Positions 31,607 to 40,865 of a stretch of DNA of 64,000 nt are shown here, piece by piece. Numbering within the stretch: the stretch's first letter is position 1; every line of letters begins with the position of its first letter. The stretch comes from Nanobdellati archaeon (lineage in GTDB: Archaea; B1Sed10-29; JAGVWA01). The notes beneath the pieces are model-generated. The model ran no database searches. It had not been told where the DNA came from and saw nothing but the letters and a program-made list of their open reading frames with translations. The position numbers and the translations under genes are program-made. Where the stretch lies: assembly GCA_018304505.1 (NCBI GenBank), contig JAGVWA010000002.1, positions 19,342 through 83,341 on the forward strand. Reading direction: 5' to 3'.

Positions 31607-33450
31607 CCCGCAGGGGCATTGTCGCCCTGTACTACAACAGCCGTTATGCGCACCTCTGTTTCTTTGCCGTCAAGCGTGTCCCAGTAATCGATCTGCAGCC
31701 CGGGTGTTCTGGTGATGCCGTGGCATATGCCATCTGCAATGCCGAGCATTTCTATCTGCGCTTCCTCATAGGTGAAATTCTGAACAGGGCAGTGAACGCT
31801 GACGATCTTTGCAGGAAACAGGAGGTTCCATGAAATAATCATTACCGCGATAAGCAGCGGCACTGCGATTGCAACGGCTATCTTGTGCTTCGAGAGCTTG
31901 CCCATCACGGTTTCCGGTTTTTCTTCCTCCTCAAGTTCCATGACCTCTTCGCCCTCAAGCCGCAGGATGTTCTTTTCGTACAGCTTCTCGATCGCGCTTT
32001 CAATCAGTTCGGTCGACATTTTCAAGTCAAGTGAGGATTCGCGCAGGTTGATGCGGCCCTTGTTTTTTATCACATAGTTTAGGATGTCTGTAAGGAACGG
32101 CGTCGGCGCAGTGTCTTGAAGGATCACGAACGTCTTGTTCATGTCCAGGCGTTGGAGTTTCTTTTTTGGCTTTCGGGTATAGTGTTCTATGAACCGCTGT
32201 ACGGCCAAGTTGTTGGTTGCCTGGAAACCAAGAAGAATCAACAGTGTCACCGACACGATGATGAAGTAATTCAAAAATGGATTTTTGGGTTTTTCGGAAA
32301 ACACGAAAGCCGTGGCCTTGAAGTAATTATTGACTGATGAGTTATCGTTTGGCAGCGTGTGCACTTCAGGTATTGGCTCTTCGTATATTATTTCCCTTCT
32401 GCCGATGCTTATGTCTGCTGCTGATGCCGCTGAGATGTCTACCCACCCTTCTTCTAAGCCCCTGAACACCCTGATCCAACCAGTTGTTTTGTTTGATACG
32501 TCAGTGCCGATCATTACCCTGCAGGGTAGCAGTGCGCTGATGCACAGAGCTTTTACAACCGCGATTTGTTCATTTGATATTAGTTCTTTGCCAATCAGAT
32601 TTATTGTTGTAAAGTTTTCAAGAATATCCCCTCCTGCTGTGGCGTAGTCCAGCCTCAATCTGTCCCGCAGTGTAAAGAATCTTGTCAGGATGTTGATTCT
32701 GCGCACGTCCAACGGGGGGACGGTGCCGTTGATTATGAACAGCGGGTCCCTGAAAAGGCCGGTGAACTCTGTCGGGAATTCCTCAGAGGCTTTCTTTTGC
32801 ACATTGAACGGAAAGAAGCGCAGGAAATGTTCCTCTTTTTGGCCTGGTGCGAGGGTCTTGCTTATAGCGAATTTTTTCTCTGGCAGCCTGATGAAGTTTT
32901 GGGGGGGTTGTTCCAGGCCCCCGGAAAAGAGCACTGCGATGGTCGGACCTTGGGTGTCTTCTGGCATTACTATCAGGTATGTGTTGCGCTCTTCGTCATA
33001 CTCCTTTGGGCTGAAAACGGTTATAGCACCGCTGATTTTTTTGATTGTGTATTCAATTGTTATGTTTATCGGCGCAGTGTTTCGGTTTTCAAGTTTGATA
33101 TTGCTTTCAATGTATTCGTCCGCGATGGTCAATTCCCTGATCAGCTCTGCCTTGTCGGTCAGGTCCCGATTTGTCAAAACATACGCATCTTCGCCTGTTT
33201 TTGGAACATCAAGATCGAACTCGAGTGGCTTTGAAAGCTCTGTGCCGTCAACTGTTACGCGCGGGCTCAGTGTAATCAGGTAAGTACCGGACACGCGCGA
33301 GAATTCCGTGGCATTGATCGGCAGGTGCATGGCGTAATTTTCGCTGTACAGCACGTAATCCTCGTTGTACTTGTTAAAGTAGTCGATCGCCATTGCGGGC
33401 GTAAGCATCAGCGTGATGATCAACAGTATGTACAGGTTTTTCTTTTTCAT
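31603..33450 (-). CDS. Membrane protein with transglutaminase-like domain and winged helix
   Basis: The 615-residue protein has a signal peptide (LYILLIITLMLTPAMA). An outside region of about 340 residues includes a transglutaminase-like stretch (AVVKALCISALLPCRVMIGT, then GWIRVF and GWVDIS, about 295-355). A membrane helix follows near 392-412, then a cytoplasmic winged-helix-like segment (TDILNYVIKNKGRI, about 445-500). A second helix lies near 527-547, with an outside C-terminus. The candidate Cys is visible, but the His and Asp of the triad are not clear, so activity is doubtful. The start overlaps the ThpR stop (ATGA). Confidence 0.72.
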   Translation of the reverse strand: MKKKNLYILLIITLMLTPAMAIDYFNKYNEDYVLYSENYAMHLPINATEFSRVSGTYLITLSPRVTVDGTELSKPLEFDLDVPKTGEDAYVLTNRDLTDKAELIRELTIADEYIESNIKLENRNTAPINITIEYTIKKISGAITVFSPKEYDEERNTYLIVMPEDTQGPTIAVLFSGGLEQPPQNFIRLPEKKFAISKTLAPGQKEEHFLRFFPFNVQKKASEEFPTEFTGLFRDPLFIINGTVPPLDVRRINILTRFFTLRDRLRLDYATAGGDILENFTTINLIGKELISNEQIAVVKALCISALLPCRVMIGTDVSNKTTGWIRVFRGLEEGWVDISAASAADISIGRREIIYEEPIPEVHTLPNDNSSVNNYFKATAFVFSEKPKNPFLNYFIIVSVTLLILLGFQATNNLAVQRFIEHYTRKPKKKLQRLDMNKTFVILQDTAPTPFLTDILNYVIKNKGRINLRESSLDLKMSTELIESAIEKLYEKNILRLEGEEVMELEEEEKPETVMGKLSKHKIAVAIAVPLLIAVMIISWNLLFPAKIVSVHCPVQNFTYEEAQIEMLGIADGICHGITRTPGLQIDYWDTLDGKETEVRITAVVVQGDNAPAG

Positions 33451-33980
33451 TTGAGTTCAACTTCATGAATCGTTTCATACAAGGGGCCTTGTTCGGTGAG
33501 GGTGCTTTTAATGAGCTCTATTTTCATAACACGCACGTCTCTATTATATTCTTTGTTCAGCACATCATGCACTTCCTCAGGGGGCCTTCCCTTGGCGCGC
33601 GCCAGGGTTATGTGCGGCTTGTACCCCTGTTCCTTCATAAACCCGAGTCCAGCAAGCTTTTCCTCAAGGTGGCTGTGTAGCTTCATCAATGGCTCTGATT
33701 CAACGCCAAGCCAAACCACGCGTATGAATTTTTTGTCCGGAAAAACCCCTAGGTTGCTGAGGCGCAGGTCAAAAGCGTTAGTCTCGGCGCTTGCCGCGAT
33801 TTCGTCAAGAATACTCTTTATCTGCCCGGCCTGCTCTTCATCTATGTCGCCGAGGAATTTCAGGTTCAGGTGCATGACTTCTGGTTTCACTAGCCGCAGC
33901 TCCTTGAATTTCCCCAGCTTGTCGATTATTTCGAGCAGTCCCTTGTCAGCCTTGATTCTTATGCCGATGAAAGCCCTCAT
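33447..33980 (-). CDS. thpR: RNA 2',3'-cyclic phosphodiesterase (ThpR/LigT)
   Basis: The 177-residue 2H phosphoesterase has H37-L-N-L-K-F-L-G in the first repeat and HITLAR (about H126) in the second. The first motif is H-x-N rather than the usual H-x-T, a small departure. Family enzymes open 2',3'-cyclic phosphates on RNA. The stop overlaps the start of the next gene, so the pair is translationally coupled; the functional link to that membrane protein is unclear. Confidence 0.9.
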   Translation of the reverse strand: MRAFIGIRIKADKGLLEIIDKLGKFKELRLVKPEVMHLNLKFLGDIDEEQAGQIKSILDEIAASAETNAFDLRLSNLGVFPDKKFIRVVWLGVESEPLMKLHSHLEEKLAGLGFMKEQGYKPHITLARAKGRPPEEVHDVLNKEYNRDVRVMKIELIKSTLTEQGPLYETIHEVELK

Positions 33981-34046
33981 GGGTATATGAAGAACCGCGG
34001 CTTTTAATTCCTTTTGCTCATTTCTCGGTCCATTCTGCTTTGGCTG

Positions 34047-35810
34047 CTAGATGATTTTCAGAAAATTAATTTTCTTGTTATTTACCATTTCCTTGTCGCT
34101 AGTCTCGAGGCATTTTCCTGCAGGAAAGTACTGCTGCATCTCCTCATGGTTTCCGATGCTTGTTGAGATGGACTTGTTCAGGCCCTCGCGCCGGTTGGAA
34201 TTCTCGAAATGGCTAAGGCACTCCGGGTCTTCTACGAGACCGAGCTGCACGTTGATTTCCGTGTCTTTTGTAAACTCGCGCAGGTGCTTTTTTGAAAAAC
34301 GTAGTATGCGGCCGATGATTTTGCTGTCGCCATAATACTCGGCGGTTTCCTGCAGGCCGTAGTATGAGATGATGTTCTGGAAGTTGTTGAACCGTATGTA
34401 CTCCTCGTTGTCATAGGCCTGCGTTAAGAATCCCAGCGTCTTGTCTTTGTAAAGCCGGTCTTGCATGACGTCTTTCTTTATCCGCATTATCTCCACCGCG
34501 GCCTTCATGTCCCTTGCGAGCTCGTCATATAAGGCGTTTTCGTCTTGCGATTTTAGGACATGCTTTAAGACATTTAATGATACAGACTGCATGGTGCCGC
34601 TCCTTAATGAACGGGTTTCCCTGCCAGAAAGCACGTTGCCGGCTAGCATGCTTTCGTTGCTTTCCTGTTTCAGGTAGTAGATCCCCTTTTGCAGCTCCGT
34701 CTCGGGTTTCTTTATGCGCCTGTGTTTTATGCATATGCGCGGATGATTAAACGGTTTTGCCTCGTAGTCTCCCTGAATGAACGCCTTTACAAGTGCGTCC
34801 TTGAATTTTCGGGCTTCTTCGCTGTAATGCGAATACGGGGCCTTTGAGCCTGGCACAGGAGCATGTTCTTTTTTCAAAAAATCCGGGACCTCGTTGTCAA
34901 GGTTAATGGTAAACGCGTCCGGGTTTTGTTGCGAATTGCTGAGTTCGTAGAGGAAAACCTGCGCGATCTGCTCGATGTCTTTGTCAGATTTCTTTTCAAG
35001 GTATGGGGAAATAAAGATGTTGAAGAAATCGAAGCCAGCGCCCTTGCCGAGGTACTGTTTCGACGTAAGCAATACCCGGGCAGCGTGGGATGCGACAACC
35101 TGGGCGTGCTTTGGCGGGCCAGTGCTGGGAATTCCATGAATCCTGACTCCATGGCGCAGGAATGGCCGGAGGTCGTTCTGTATGCTCTCTGGGCACGTTG
35201 GAAAGTTGTCTAAGTTGTGTATGAACAGGTCAGCGTTCAGGTGAGACTGCGCAATGTTAAATGGCAGTACCCGTGTTAACGTGTATTCACGCAGCATGGC
35301 CTGGCCGAAACCGGTCGTCATTTCTATGGGGCTCTGTTTCTGCTCCTCAATGATTTTTGAGATGTCGTAAACCGGCAAACCTGCCCGCGTGTATCTGGTT
35401 TTGTAAGTTGTGAGCCGTTTGTCGAGTAGCATAACGTTCGCCATTTCCCGAATCAGGGGCGAGCTGATGTCCTTCAGCTGGAGCCGCCTGATGTCATCCT
35501 CGATCTCTTGCGCGATTTCCATCGCGGTTATCCTTGGGAGCCGCGTTTCCTTGATCAGTGACCGCGTTATAAAGCTGCGGTCGAATGATTCCAGTGTGTT
35601 TCTTGATGTCCGGACCTTGATTGAGTGGTAGTCATCGAACTGTTTCGCAGCATCCGGGGACAATTCGCTGAGGACTTTCGCTATTTTGTTTGTGATCGCC
35701 TTGTTTGTCTCAGGCAGCGTGTCGATTTCTAGCGCAACTTGGGACGCAAGCCAGAACGAGAGGCCCGCTTCTTGGCACTTCTTCACTATAATGTTCTTGG
35801 ACACACTCAT
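34047..35810 (-). CDS. NrdD-like protein with ATP cones, glycyl radical site not seen
   Basis: The 587-residue protein resembles anaerobic ribonucleotide reductase. ATP-cone-like repeats fill the first 120 residues. SHLNADLFIHNLDNF (about 215) and IQNDLRPFLRHGVRIHGI match the NrdD barrel start, and a middle region with FTINLD and RKFKDALVKAFIQGDY follows. The C-terminus ends in FPAGKC and a basic tail. No RVxGY glycyl radical loop and no C-x2-C zinc pairs are visible, so it is probably inactive as a reductase or regulatory. Only 34 nt separate it from the divergent Lrp gene, and both appear leaderless. A very diverged radical site remains possible. Confidence 0.72.
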   Translation of the reverse strand: MSVSKNIIVKKCQEAGLSFWLASQVALEIDTLPETNKAITNKIAKVLSELSPDAAKQFDDYHSIKVRTSRNTLESFDRSFITRSLIKETRLPRITAMEIAQEIEDDIRRLQLKDISSPLIREMANVMLLDKRLTTYKTRYTRAGLPVYDISKIIEEQKQSPIEMTTGFGQAMLREYTLTRVLPFNIAQSHLNADLFIHNLDNFPTCPESIQNDLRPFLRHGVRIHGIPSTGPPKHAQVVASHAARVLLTSKQYLGKGAGFDFFNIFISPYLEKKSDKDIEQIAQVFLYELSNSQQNPDAFTINLDNEVPDFLKKEHAPVPGSKAPYSHYSEEARKFKDALVKAFIQGDYEAKPFNHPRICIKHRRIKKPETELQKGIYYLKQESNESMLAGNVLSGRETRSLRSGTMQSVSLNVLKHVLKSQDENALYDELARDMKAAVEIMRIKKDVMQDRLYKDKTLGFLTQAYDNEEYIRFNNFQNIISYYGLQETAEYYGDSKIIGRILRFSKKHLREFTKDTEINVQLGLVEDPECLSHFENSNRREGLNKSISTSIGNHEEMQQYFPAGKCLETSDKEMVNNKKINFLKII

Positions 35811-35844
35811 ACCTTTATTTACACCTTTTCACAAATAATAAGGT

Positions 35845-36264
35845 ATGGAAGACGTTGACGAAATCGATGCAAAGCTGCTTTCAATGCTCGCAGAGGACTC
35901 AAGGCAGTCGTACACCGACCTTGCTAAGACCCTGAATTTGAGCGACGTGGCCGTGAAAAAACGCATCGACAAACTCATGGAGAAAAAAATCATTACGAAC
36001 TTTTCAATAACCGTAGACCAGGCAAAGCTCGGCAAGGCGCTGCACTCATTTCTCCTGCTTCGCACAAATCCGACAGAGACGGACAGCATCCTCGCGGAAC
36101 TAAGGAAGATACCGGACATTGGAAGGATATCGAGCGCCCTCGGCCCTTTTGACATCGTTATTGAAATACACACGTCAAAAATCAGCGACCTGAAACGCCT
36201 AACCGAGGAGGACATCGGAAACCTAAAGGGCGTTATTGAAGTTAGAACCCTCATTATGACATGA
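35845..36264 (+). CDS. Lrp/AsnC-family transcription regulator
   Basis: The 139-residue protein has an N-terminal winged helix (DEIDAKLLSMLAEDSRQSYT then LAKTLNLSDVAVKKRIDKL, about 4-45). A C-terminal RAM/ACT effector domain (about 60-139) follows. It is divergent from the NrdD-like gene across 34 nt, so control of that gene and of itself is a natural inference. The stop overlaps an upstream in-frame extension of the next gene. No odd features. Confidence 0.92.
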   Translation: MEDVDEIDAKLLSMLAEDSRQSYTDLAKTLNLSDVAVKKRIDKLMEKKIITNFSITVDQAKLGKALHSFLLLRTNPTETDSILAELRKIPDIGRISSALGPFDIVIEIHTSKISDLKRLTEEDIGNLKGVIEVRTLIMT

Positions 36265-36305
36265 CATTAAGGCATGACATAGTGCAGGGGCACTGGGGCA
36301 TTGTT

Positions 36306-36593
36306 ATGAAAGTCGAAATTGATTTGATGAAAACCGAATCCCCTGAGGCACTTGTTGACGCGCTCCGCGGCGTGTTCAGCTCCTTCAGCGTCACAGGGCA
36401 GCGCGCGGACAAAATACTCGGAAGCATTGATGATGCGGACTTCGAAAGTGAATTCAAGCTGCGGGGGCCTGAATTCCTCAAGCAGTCAATGGAGGAACAA
36501 GGGTACATAGACCTTAGCAAGATGGCATTGCTGGCCAAAAAGCTGGGGCCCGACCAGGGCTTTCCGCTGGGCAAAATCAGGGTTTTTCGATGA
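36306..36593 (+). CDS. 95-residue soluble protein, unknown
   Basis: The ATG at 36306 gives MKVEIDLMKTESPEALVDAL, a strand followed by a helix. The frame is open to 36261, overlapping the Lrp gene by 4 nt, so a longer start is possible. The protein has alternating strands and helices, with a Lys/Gly-rich end. I recognise no family. It lies in the same direction as the Lrp gene and is probably cotranscribed with it. Confidence 0.65.
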   Translation: MKVEIDLMKTESPEALVDALRGVFSSFSVTGQRADKILGSIDDADFESEFKLRGPEFLKQSMEEQGYIDLSKMALLAKKLGPDQGFPLGKIRVFR

Positions 36594-36621
36594 AAACCAT
36601 ATATAATAAGAAGGCCATAAT

Positions 36622-37398
36622 ATGCTCATGAGCAAGCTCTGGAAGCCATTGGTGCTTTTGCTGGTGCTGTTATCCATAGGCCTCTCGACCCTGAATCTGG
36701 AGTCCCCGACGCTGTATGAAGGCTCTTCGCTGTGGCAAATCGGGCCGGGCCAGCAAACAACCCTGGTGTTCTCGCGGAAATTTGGCGACCAAACATTTCC
36801 ATGGGACGCGCTGCAGCTTGACGTTCCAAATGGATGGCAGTACTCGACCTCATTGCAGGCTGACACAATCACTGCTAGCCTGAAAGTTGGGCAAAAAGCA
36901 GTGCCTGGAGAATATGTCATTAAAGCCACGCTGCTGACGAACCTCGGAACCAGGATGCCGGAGTCAAAGGATTTTAAGCTCACAGTGACAGACAAGCCAT
37001 ACGTGGTGATGATACCGGCAGAGATCAGGGCACCGGCGGGCAGGAAAACGCAGGTAGAATTTACAATCGAGTCAAGGTCTATAAGCCAGGATGAATTGAT
37101 GTTCGACAAGATCAGTGGCCTCCCAAGCGCTTGGTCCAGCGAAACGCGGGCGGTGCTTGAACCAGGTGCCAGCCAGGCAATGACATTCTACATAACCCCA
37201 GAACAGGAAGGCCTCTTTGAAGTTGAATTCAGATATCAGAGCGCCTCAGGAGACTCAAGGGCGAGAAAGAGCATAGTGATAGTAAAGCCCACCTTGGAGT
37301 CAACGCTTAAGGGTTTCAGCCAAGGGGTTGTGCTGACGCCGAATGTGCTGCAGCCGTTCTATTCATTAATCAGTTTGCTCGCGTCCGTACTATACTAA
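36622..37398 (+). CDS. Secreted protein with Ig-like beta domains and C-terminal anchor
   Basis: The 258-residue protein has a signal peptide (WKPLVLLLVLLSIGLSTLNL) and two beta-sandwich-like regions (about 30-120 and 130-225). The second resembles the NEW3/alpha-galactosidase-associated type of extracellular domain (GASQAMTFYITPEQEGLFEV). A C-terminal hydrophobic end (PFYSLISLLASVLY) could anchor it. Start at ATG 36622 or 36628; a TATA (ATATATAATA, 36599-36608) suggests 36628. No enzyme signature. Confidence 0.72.
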   Translation: MLMSKLWKPLVLLLVLLSIGLSTLNLESPTLYEGSSLWQIGPGQQTTLVFSRKFGDQTFPWDALQLDVPNGWQYSTSLQADTITASLKVGQKAVPGEYVIKATLLTNLGTRMPESKDFKLTVTDKPYVVMIPAEIRAPAGRKTQVEFTIESRSISQDELMFDKISGLPSAWSSETRAVLEPGASQAMTFYITPEQEGLFEVEFRYQSASGDSRARKSIVIVKPTLESTLKGFSQGVVLTPNVLQPFYSLISLLASVLY

Positions 37399-37468
37399 TC
37401 AATCAATGGGCCAGCCAATCAATCAATAGGCAACTGATGTATAACTCTCATATGATGGTGGGATAATA

Positions 37469-39037
37469 ATGACGACCGAAGCTGTTTTTCAGGGCATAGT
37501 TGGAAAAATCGTAAGCGGGGAGATCACGACAAAAGCCCAGTTGACAGAAGAGAAGAAGCGCATCTCGAAAATCAACAGGCTTAACAAGGTCATCCGCGAC
37601 TCCGATATACTCAGCTGCGCTTCTGAAAACACCGACCAGGTCATTGATCTGCTCAGGAAAAAGGACACGCGGACCATCAGCGGCGTGACACCGTTGGCGA
37701 TAATGACGCCGCCGCTGGCATGCCCGCCGCAGGCGCAGTGCATCTACTGTCCGGGCGGGCCAAAAGTAGGCTCAGCAAAGGCATACACAGGGTTCGAGCC
37801 AGCAGCTCGCAGAGCTAAGGCATTCAACTTCGACTCATATGAACAAGCCAAAAACCGCATTCAGCAATTCCTCAATACAGGCCACAGTGCAGACAAACTC
37901 GAGCTCATTATTATGGGCGGCACATTCACGTACCAAAACCCGCGCTTCCAGGACAGGTTCATGAAAGGCTGCCTAGACGCCATGAACAACAACATTTCGG
38001 AAACGTATGACCAAGCCAAACTTTTTAACGAAACCGCACAGCACAGGTGCATTGGAATGACCTTCGAAACGCGCCCCGACTGCTGCGGAAAAAACGAAAT
38101 CGATAGGATGCTGTACTATGGAGGCACCCGAGTAGAACTCGGGGTTCAAAATCCAGACAACGAAATTTACAAAATCATCAAGCGGGGGCACACCCGCGAG
38201 CACGTCATTCAAGCAACGCGCGATCTAAAGGAATCAGCGTTTAAGGTCTTGTACCACGTGATGCCAGGGCTGCCGGGATCAAGTCCGGGCAAGGACGTTG
38301 AAATGTTTAAGGGTCTTTTCGAGAACCAGGACTTCAGACCCGACATGCTCAAGATCTACCCATGCCTTTTGGTAGACCAGAAGTACGGCCTCACAGGCAC
38401 TTATGACTTATGGAAAAACGGAGAATGGGAACCGTACAACGACGAGCAGGCCGCGCAAGTAATAGCACAGGCGCACAAATACATTCCAAGGTATTGCCGA
38501 GTAATGCGAATTCAGAGAGACATACCAACAAACCTCCTCGTTACGGGAATCAAGTACGCTAACCTCAGGCAGCTCGTTGACGCGGAAATGCAAAACCAAG
38601 GTATACAGTGCCAGTGCATCCGCTGCAGGGAAATCAAAAACCGCGTACCAGAAAAAATCGAGTTGCGAAGAATCGATTACGAAGCCTCACAAGGCCGAGA
38701 AGTTTTCCTATCGCTCGACGACGCCGACAGAGATAAGATCATCGGCTTCATCAGGCTCAGGCTACCAAGGAAGCCATGGAGGTCAGAACTGCAAGGCAAC
38801 ACGGCCCTTGTCCGAGAATTGCACGTGTACGGAAAATCGTTGCAAGTCGGCCACAAAGACGACAAGGCGGTGCAGCACAAAGGCCACGGCAAGCGATTAC
38901 TGAAAGAGGCAGAAGAAATCGCCAAGGACGAGTTTGGAATGGACAACCTCGCTGTGATTTCCGGCATTGGGGTCAGGCCATATTATTACAAGCAGGGCTA
39001 CAAGCCAGAAGGAGCCTACGTCACGAAGAAACTTTAA
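37469..39037 (+). CDS. elp3: Elp3 tRNA U34 modification enzyme
   Basis: The 522-residue protein has the radical SAM cluster C85-P-P-Q-A-Q-C91-I-Y-C94 and a following GG motif. The GNAT acetyltransferase domain at the C-terminus contains RELHVYG and GHGKRLLKEAEEIAK. Elp3 acts on U34 of tRNA wobble positions in archaea. The spacing C-x5-C-x2-C is one residue longer than common Elp3 descriptions (C-x4-C-x2-C). It runs just ahead of gatD in the same direction (26-nt gap), so a shared tRNA-related transcript is likely. Confidence 0.95.
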   Translation: MTTEAVFQGIVGKIVSGEITTKAQLTEEKKRISKINRLNKVIRDSDILSCASENTDQVIDLLRKKDTRTISGVTPLAIMTPPLACPPQAQCIYCPGGPKVGSAKAYTGFEPAARRAKAFNFDSYEQAKNRIQQFLNTGHSADKLELIIMGGTFTYQNPRFQDRFMKGCLDAMNNNISETYDQAKLFNETAQHRCIGMTFETRPDCCGKNEIDRMLYYGGTRVELGVQNPDNEIYKIIKRGHTREHVIQATRDLKESAFKVLYHVMPGLPGSSPGKDVEMFKGLFENQDFRPDMLKIYPCLLVDQKYGLTGTYDLWKNGEWEPYNDEQAAQVIAQAHKYIPRYCRVMRIQRDIPTNLLVTGIKYANLRQLVDAEMQNQGIQCQCIRCREIKNRVPEKIELRRIDYEASQGREVFLSLDDADRDKIIGFIRLRLPRKPWRSELQGNTALVRELHVYGKSLQVGHKDDKAVQHKGHGKRLLKEAEEIAKDEFGMDNLAVISGIGVRPYYYKQGYKPEGAYVTKKL

Positions 39038-39063
39038 ATGAAACAAACGCATAAAGGGATATA

Positions 39064-40389
39064 ATGTACTCAAAACAATTAGAGAAAGTCTTAAAGGACA
39101 ACAAAATCGCTGTCGGCGATCCAATACAGATAGAAAAGCACAAGAAGCTCTACCAGGGAGTGCTAATGCCGGGCACGGAAACGCAAGCAAACGACACACT
39201 TATGATCAAACTCGTGAACGGCTACAACGTAGGCATTAGCATTGACGCAACAACAAGGATCACAAAATCAGCACATCCAAAGCAAGAAAAAGAAAAACAC
39301 GAGCATCGAAAGCAGGACAAGACAAAGCCATCAATTTCTTTGGTCAGCACTGGTGGCACCATCGCGAGCCGTGTTGACTACACTACCGGCGGGGTTTCCC
39401 CGGCACTAGACGCGCACGAAATCATTGATAGCATTCCAGAACTCTTGGACTTTGTTTACATCGCGGACATGACAAACCCGATGAATGTGGCAAGCGAAGA
39501 CATACTCCCAAGTGACTGGCAAAACTTGGCAAAGGAACTTGAAAAAAAGCTAAACAGCGACATTGAAGGAGTTGTGGTGACGCACGGAACCGACACGATG
39601 CACTACACCACAGCTGCAATGTCATTTATGCTCGACACGCCGAAGCCCGTTGTCTTTGTTGGATCGCAGAGGTCGAGCGACAGGCCGAGCAGCGACGCGT
39701 CAATGAATCTGCTCTGCGCATCATACCTAGCCGGCTACAGTGACATCGCCGAGATTGGGGTTTGCATGCACGCGAACACCAGCGATTCATTCTGTTTGTT
39801 CAACCGAGGAACTAAAGTAAAAAAGCTCCACACCTCCCGCCGCGATGCATTCAGGCCGATAAATGACCTTCCATTGGCGAGGGTTTTCCCGCACGGCGAA
39901 ATCAGCATCCTGAACAAGAATTACAAAAAGAAATCCGATGACGCTAAAGCACGGGCGATGACGAAATTCGAGGACAAGGTCGCGATCATCAAAGCTTACC
40001 CCGGATGCGACCCTGAAATCATAGACCACTACGTGTCAAAAGGTTACCGTGGCCTAGTTGTAGAAGCGACAGGCCTCGGGCACGTGCCGACGAACAGCAA
40101 AAAGAGTTGGAAGGCAAGCATCCAAAGCGCCATCAAAAAAGACGTCATTGTCGCCTTCGCGCCGCAGACACAATACGGTCGCCTCGACCCGAACGTGTAC
40201 GCCAACGGCAGAATAATGAAAGACAGCGGTGTTGTATATTGCGAAGACATGCTGCCAGAAACAGCGTACGTCAAGTTGGGCTGGCTGCTCGGAAACTACA
40301 AAAATATCGATGAGGCCAGACAGCTGATGGCACAGAACCTTAAGGGTGAAATCACTGCCCGGACGTTGCCGGAGACTTTTTTGTACTAA
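39064..40389 (+). CDS. gatD: Glu-tRNA(Gln) amidotransferase subunit D
   Basis: The 441-residue protein is archaeal GatD, which releases ammonia from glutamine or asparagine for GatE. The asparaginase-like domain shows STGGTIASR (about 97-105) with the nucleophilic Thr, and THGTDTM (about 178-184). The N-terminal 80 residues form the usual barrel extension. Its partner gatE starts 1.4 kb further on, separated by a kinase pseudogene, an unknown gene and an RHH regulator gene on the opposite strand. Confidence 0.97.
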   Translation: MYSKQLEKVLKDNKIAVGDPIQIEKHKKLYQGVLMPGTETQANDTLMIKLVNGYNVGISIDATTRITKSAHPKQEKEKHEHRKQDKTKPSISLVSTGGTIASRVDYTTGGVSPALDAHEIIDSIPELLDFVYIADMTNPMNVASEDILPSDWQNLAKELEKKLNSDIEGVVVTHGTDTMHYTTAAMSFMLDTPKPVVFVGSQRSSDRPSSDASMNLLCASYLAGYSDIAEIGVCMHANTSDSFCLFNRGTKVKKLHTSRRDAFRPINDLPLARVFPHGEISILNKNYKKKSDDAKARAMTKFEDKVAIIKAYPGCDPEIIDHYVSKGYRGLVVEATGLGHVPTNSKKSWKASIQSAIKKDVIVAFAPQTQYGRLDPNVYANGRIMKDSGVVYCEDMLPETAYVKLGWLLGNYKNIDEARQLMAQNLKGEITARTLPETFLY

Positions 40390-40401
40390 CTAACTCAAAG
40401 T

Positions 40402-40865
40402 ATGGGATTCAAAAAAATGATAATAGGACTCACCGGCTTGGCGCTATCAGGAAAAGACCAAGTCGCGAAGCATCTACAAGACAAATACGGCTACAGGATG
40501 CTTGTTTTTAGCGATGAACTCAAAAATGAAGTGGAAGCAAAAGGCTTGGAAATGACTAAAATGAACAAGTAAATAGTAGGGGATGAATTAAGAGACGCGG
40601 AAGGTCCAGCAGGCGCGGCAAAGCAGATCCGGATGACATCGACTCATTCATGGCGCGCGATGAAAGGGACATCCAGAACAAGGGGCTCGACAAGGTAATC
40701 CGCATGGTGGATTACAAGCTCATCAACAATGGCACAATCGAAACACTGCACTGCGACATTGAACTCCTATTTGAGGAACTTGAAAAGGAAGAAATCACCC
40801 TAGGGGATTTAACCGATGTTGGTGTAAACTGGTTTAAACCAGTGAACGTTGCAAAAACCGCTTAA
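40402..40865 (+). pseudogene. Broken dephospho-CoA kinase-like nucleotide kinase
   Basis: From ATG 40402 the frame reads MIIGLTGLALSGKD (P-loop), HLQDKYGYRMLVFSDEL and EMTKMNK, then a TAA stop at 40570-40572. IVGDELRD follows immediately in the same frame. A second frame from about 40629 reads DPDDIDSFMARDERDIQNKG and then DYKLINNGTIETL, the usual C-terminal end of archaeal COG0237-like kinases. The centre of the protein is missing and the frame shifts. The P-loop itself is unusual (LALSGKD). I infer a decaying kinase gene between gatD and gatE. Confidence 0.8.
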
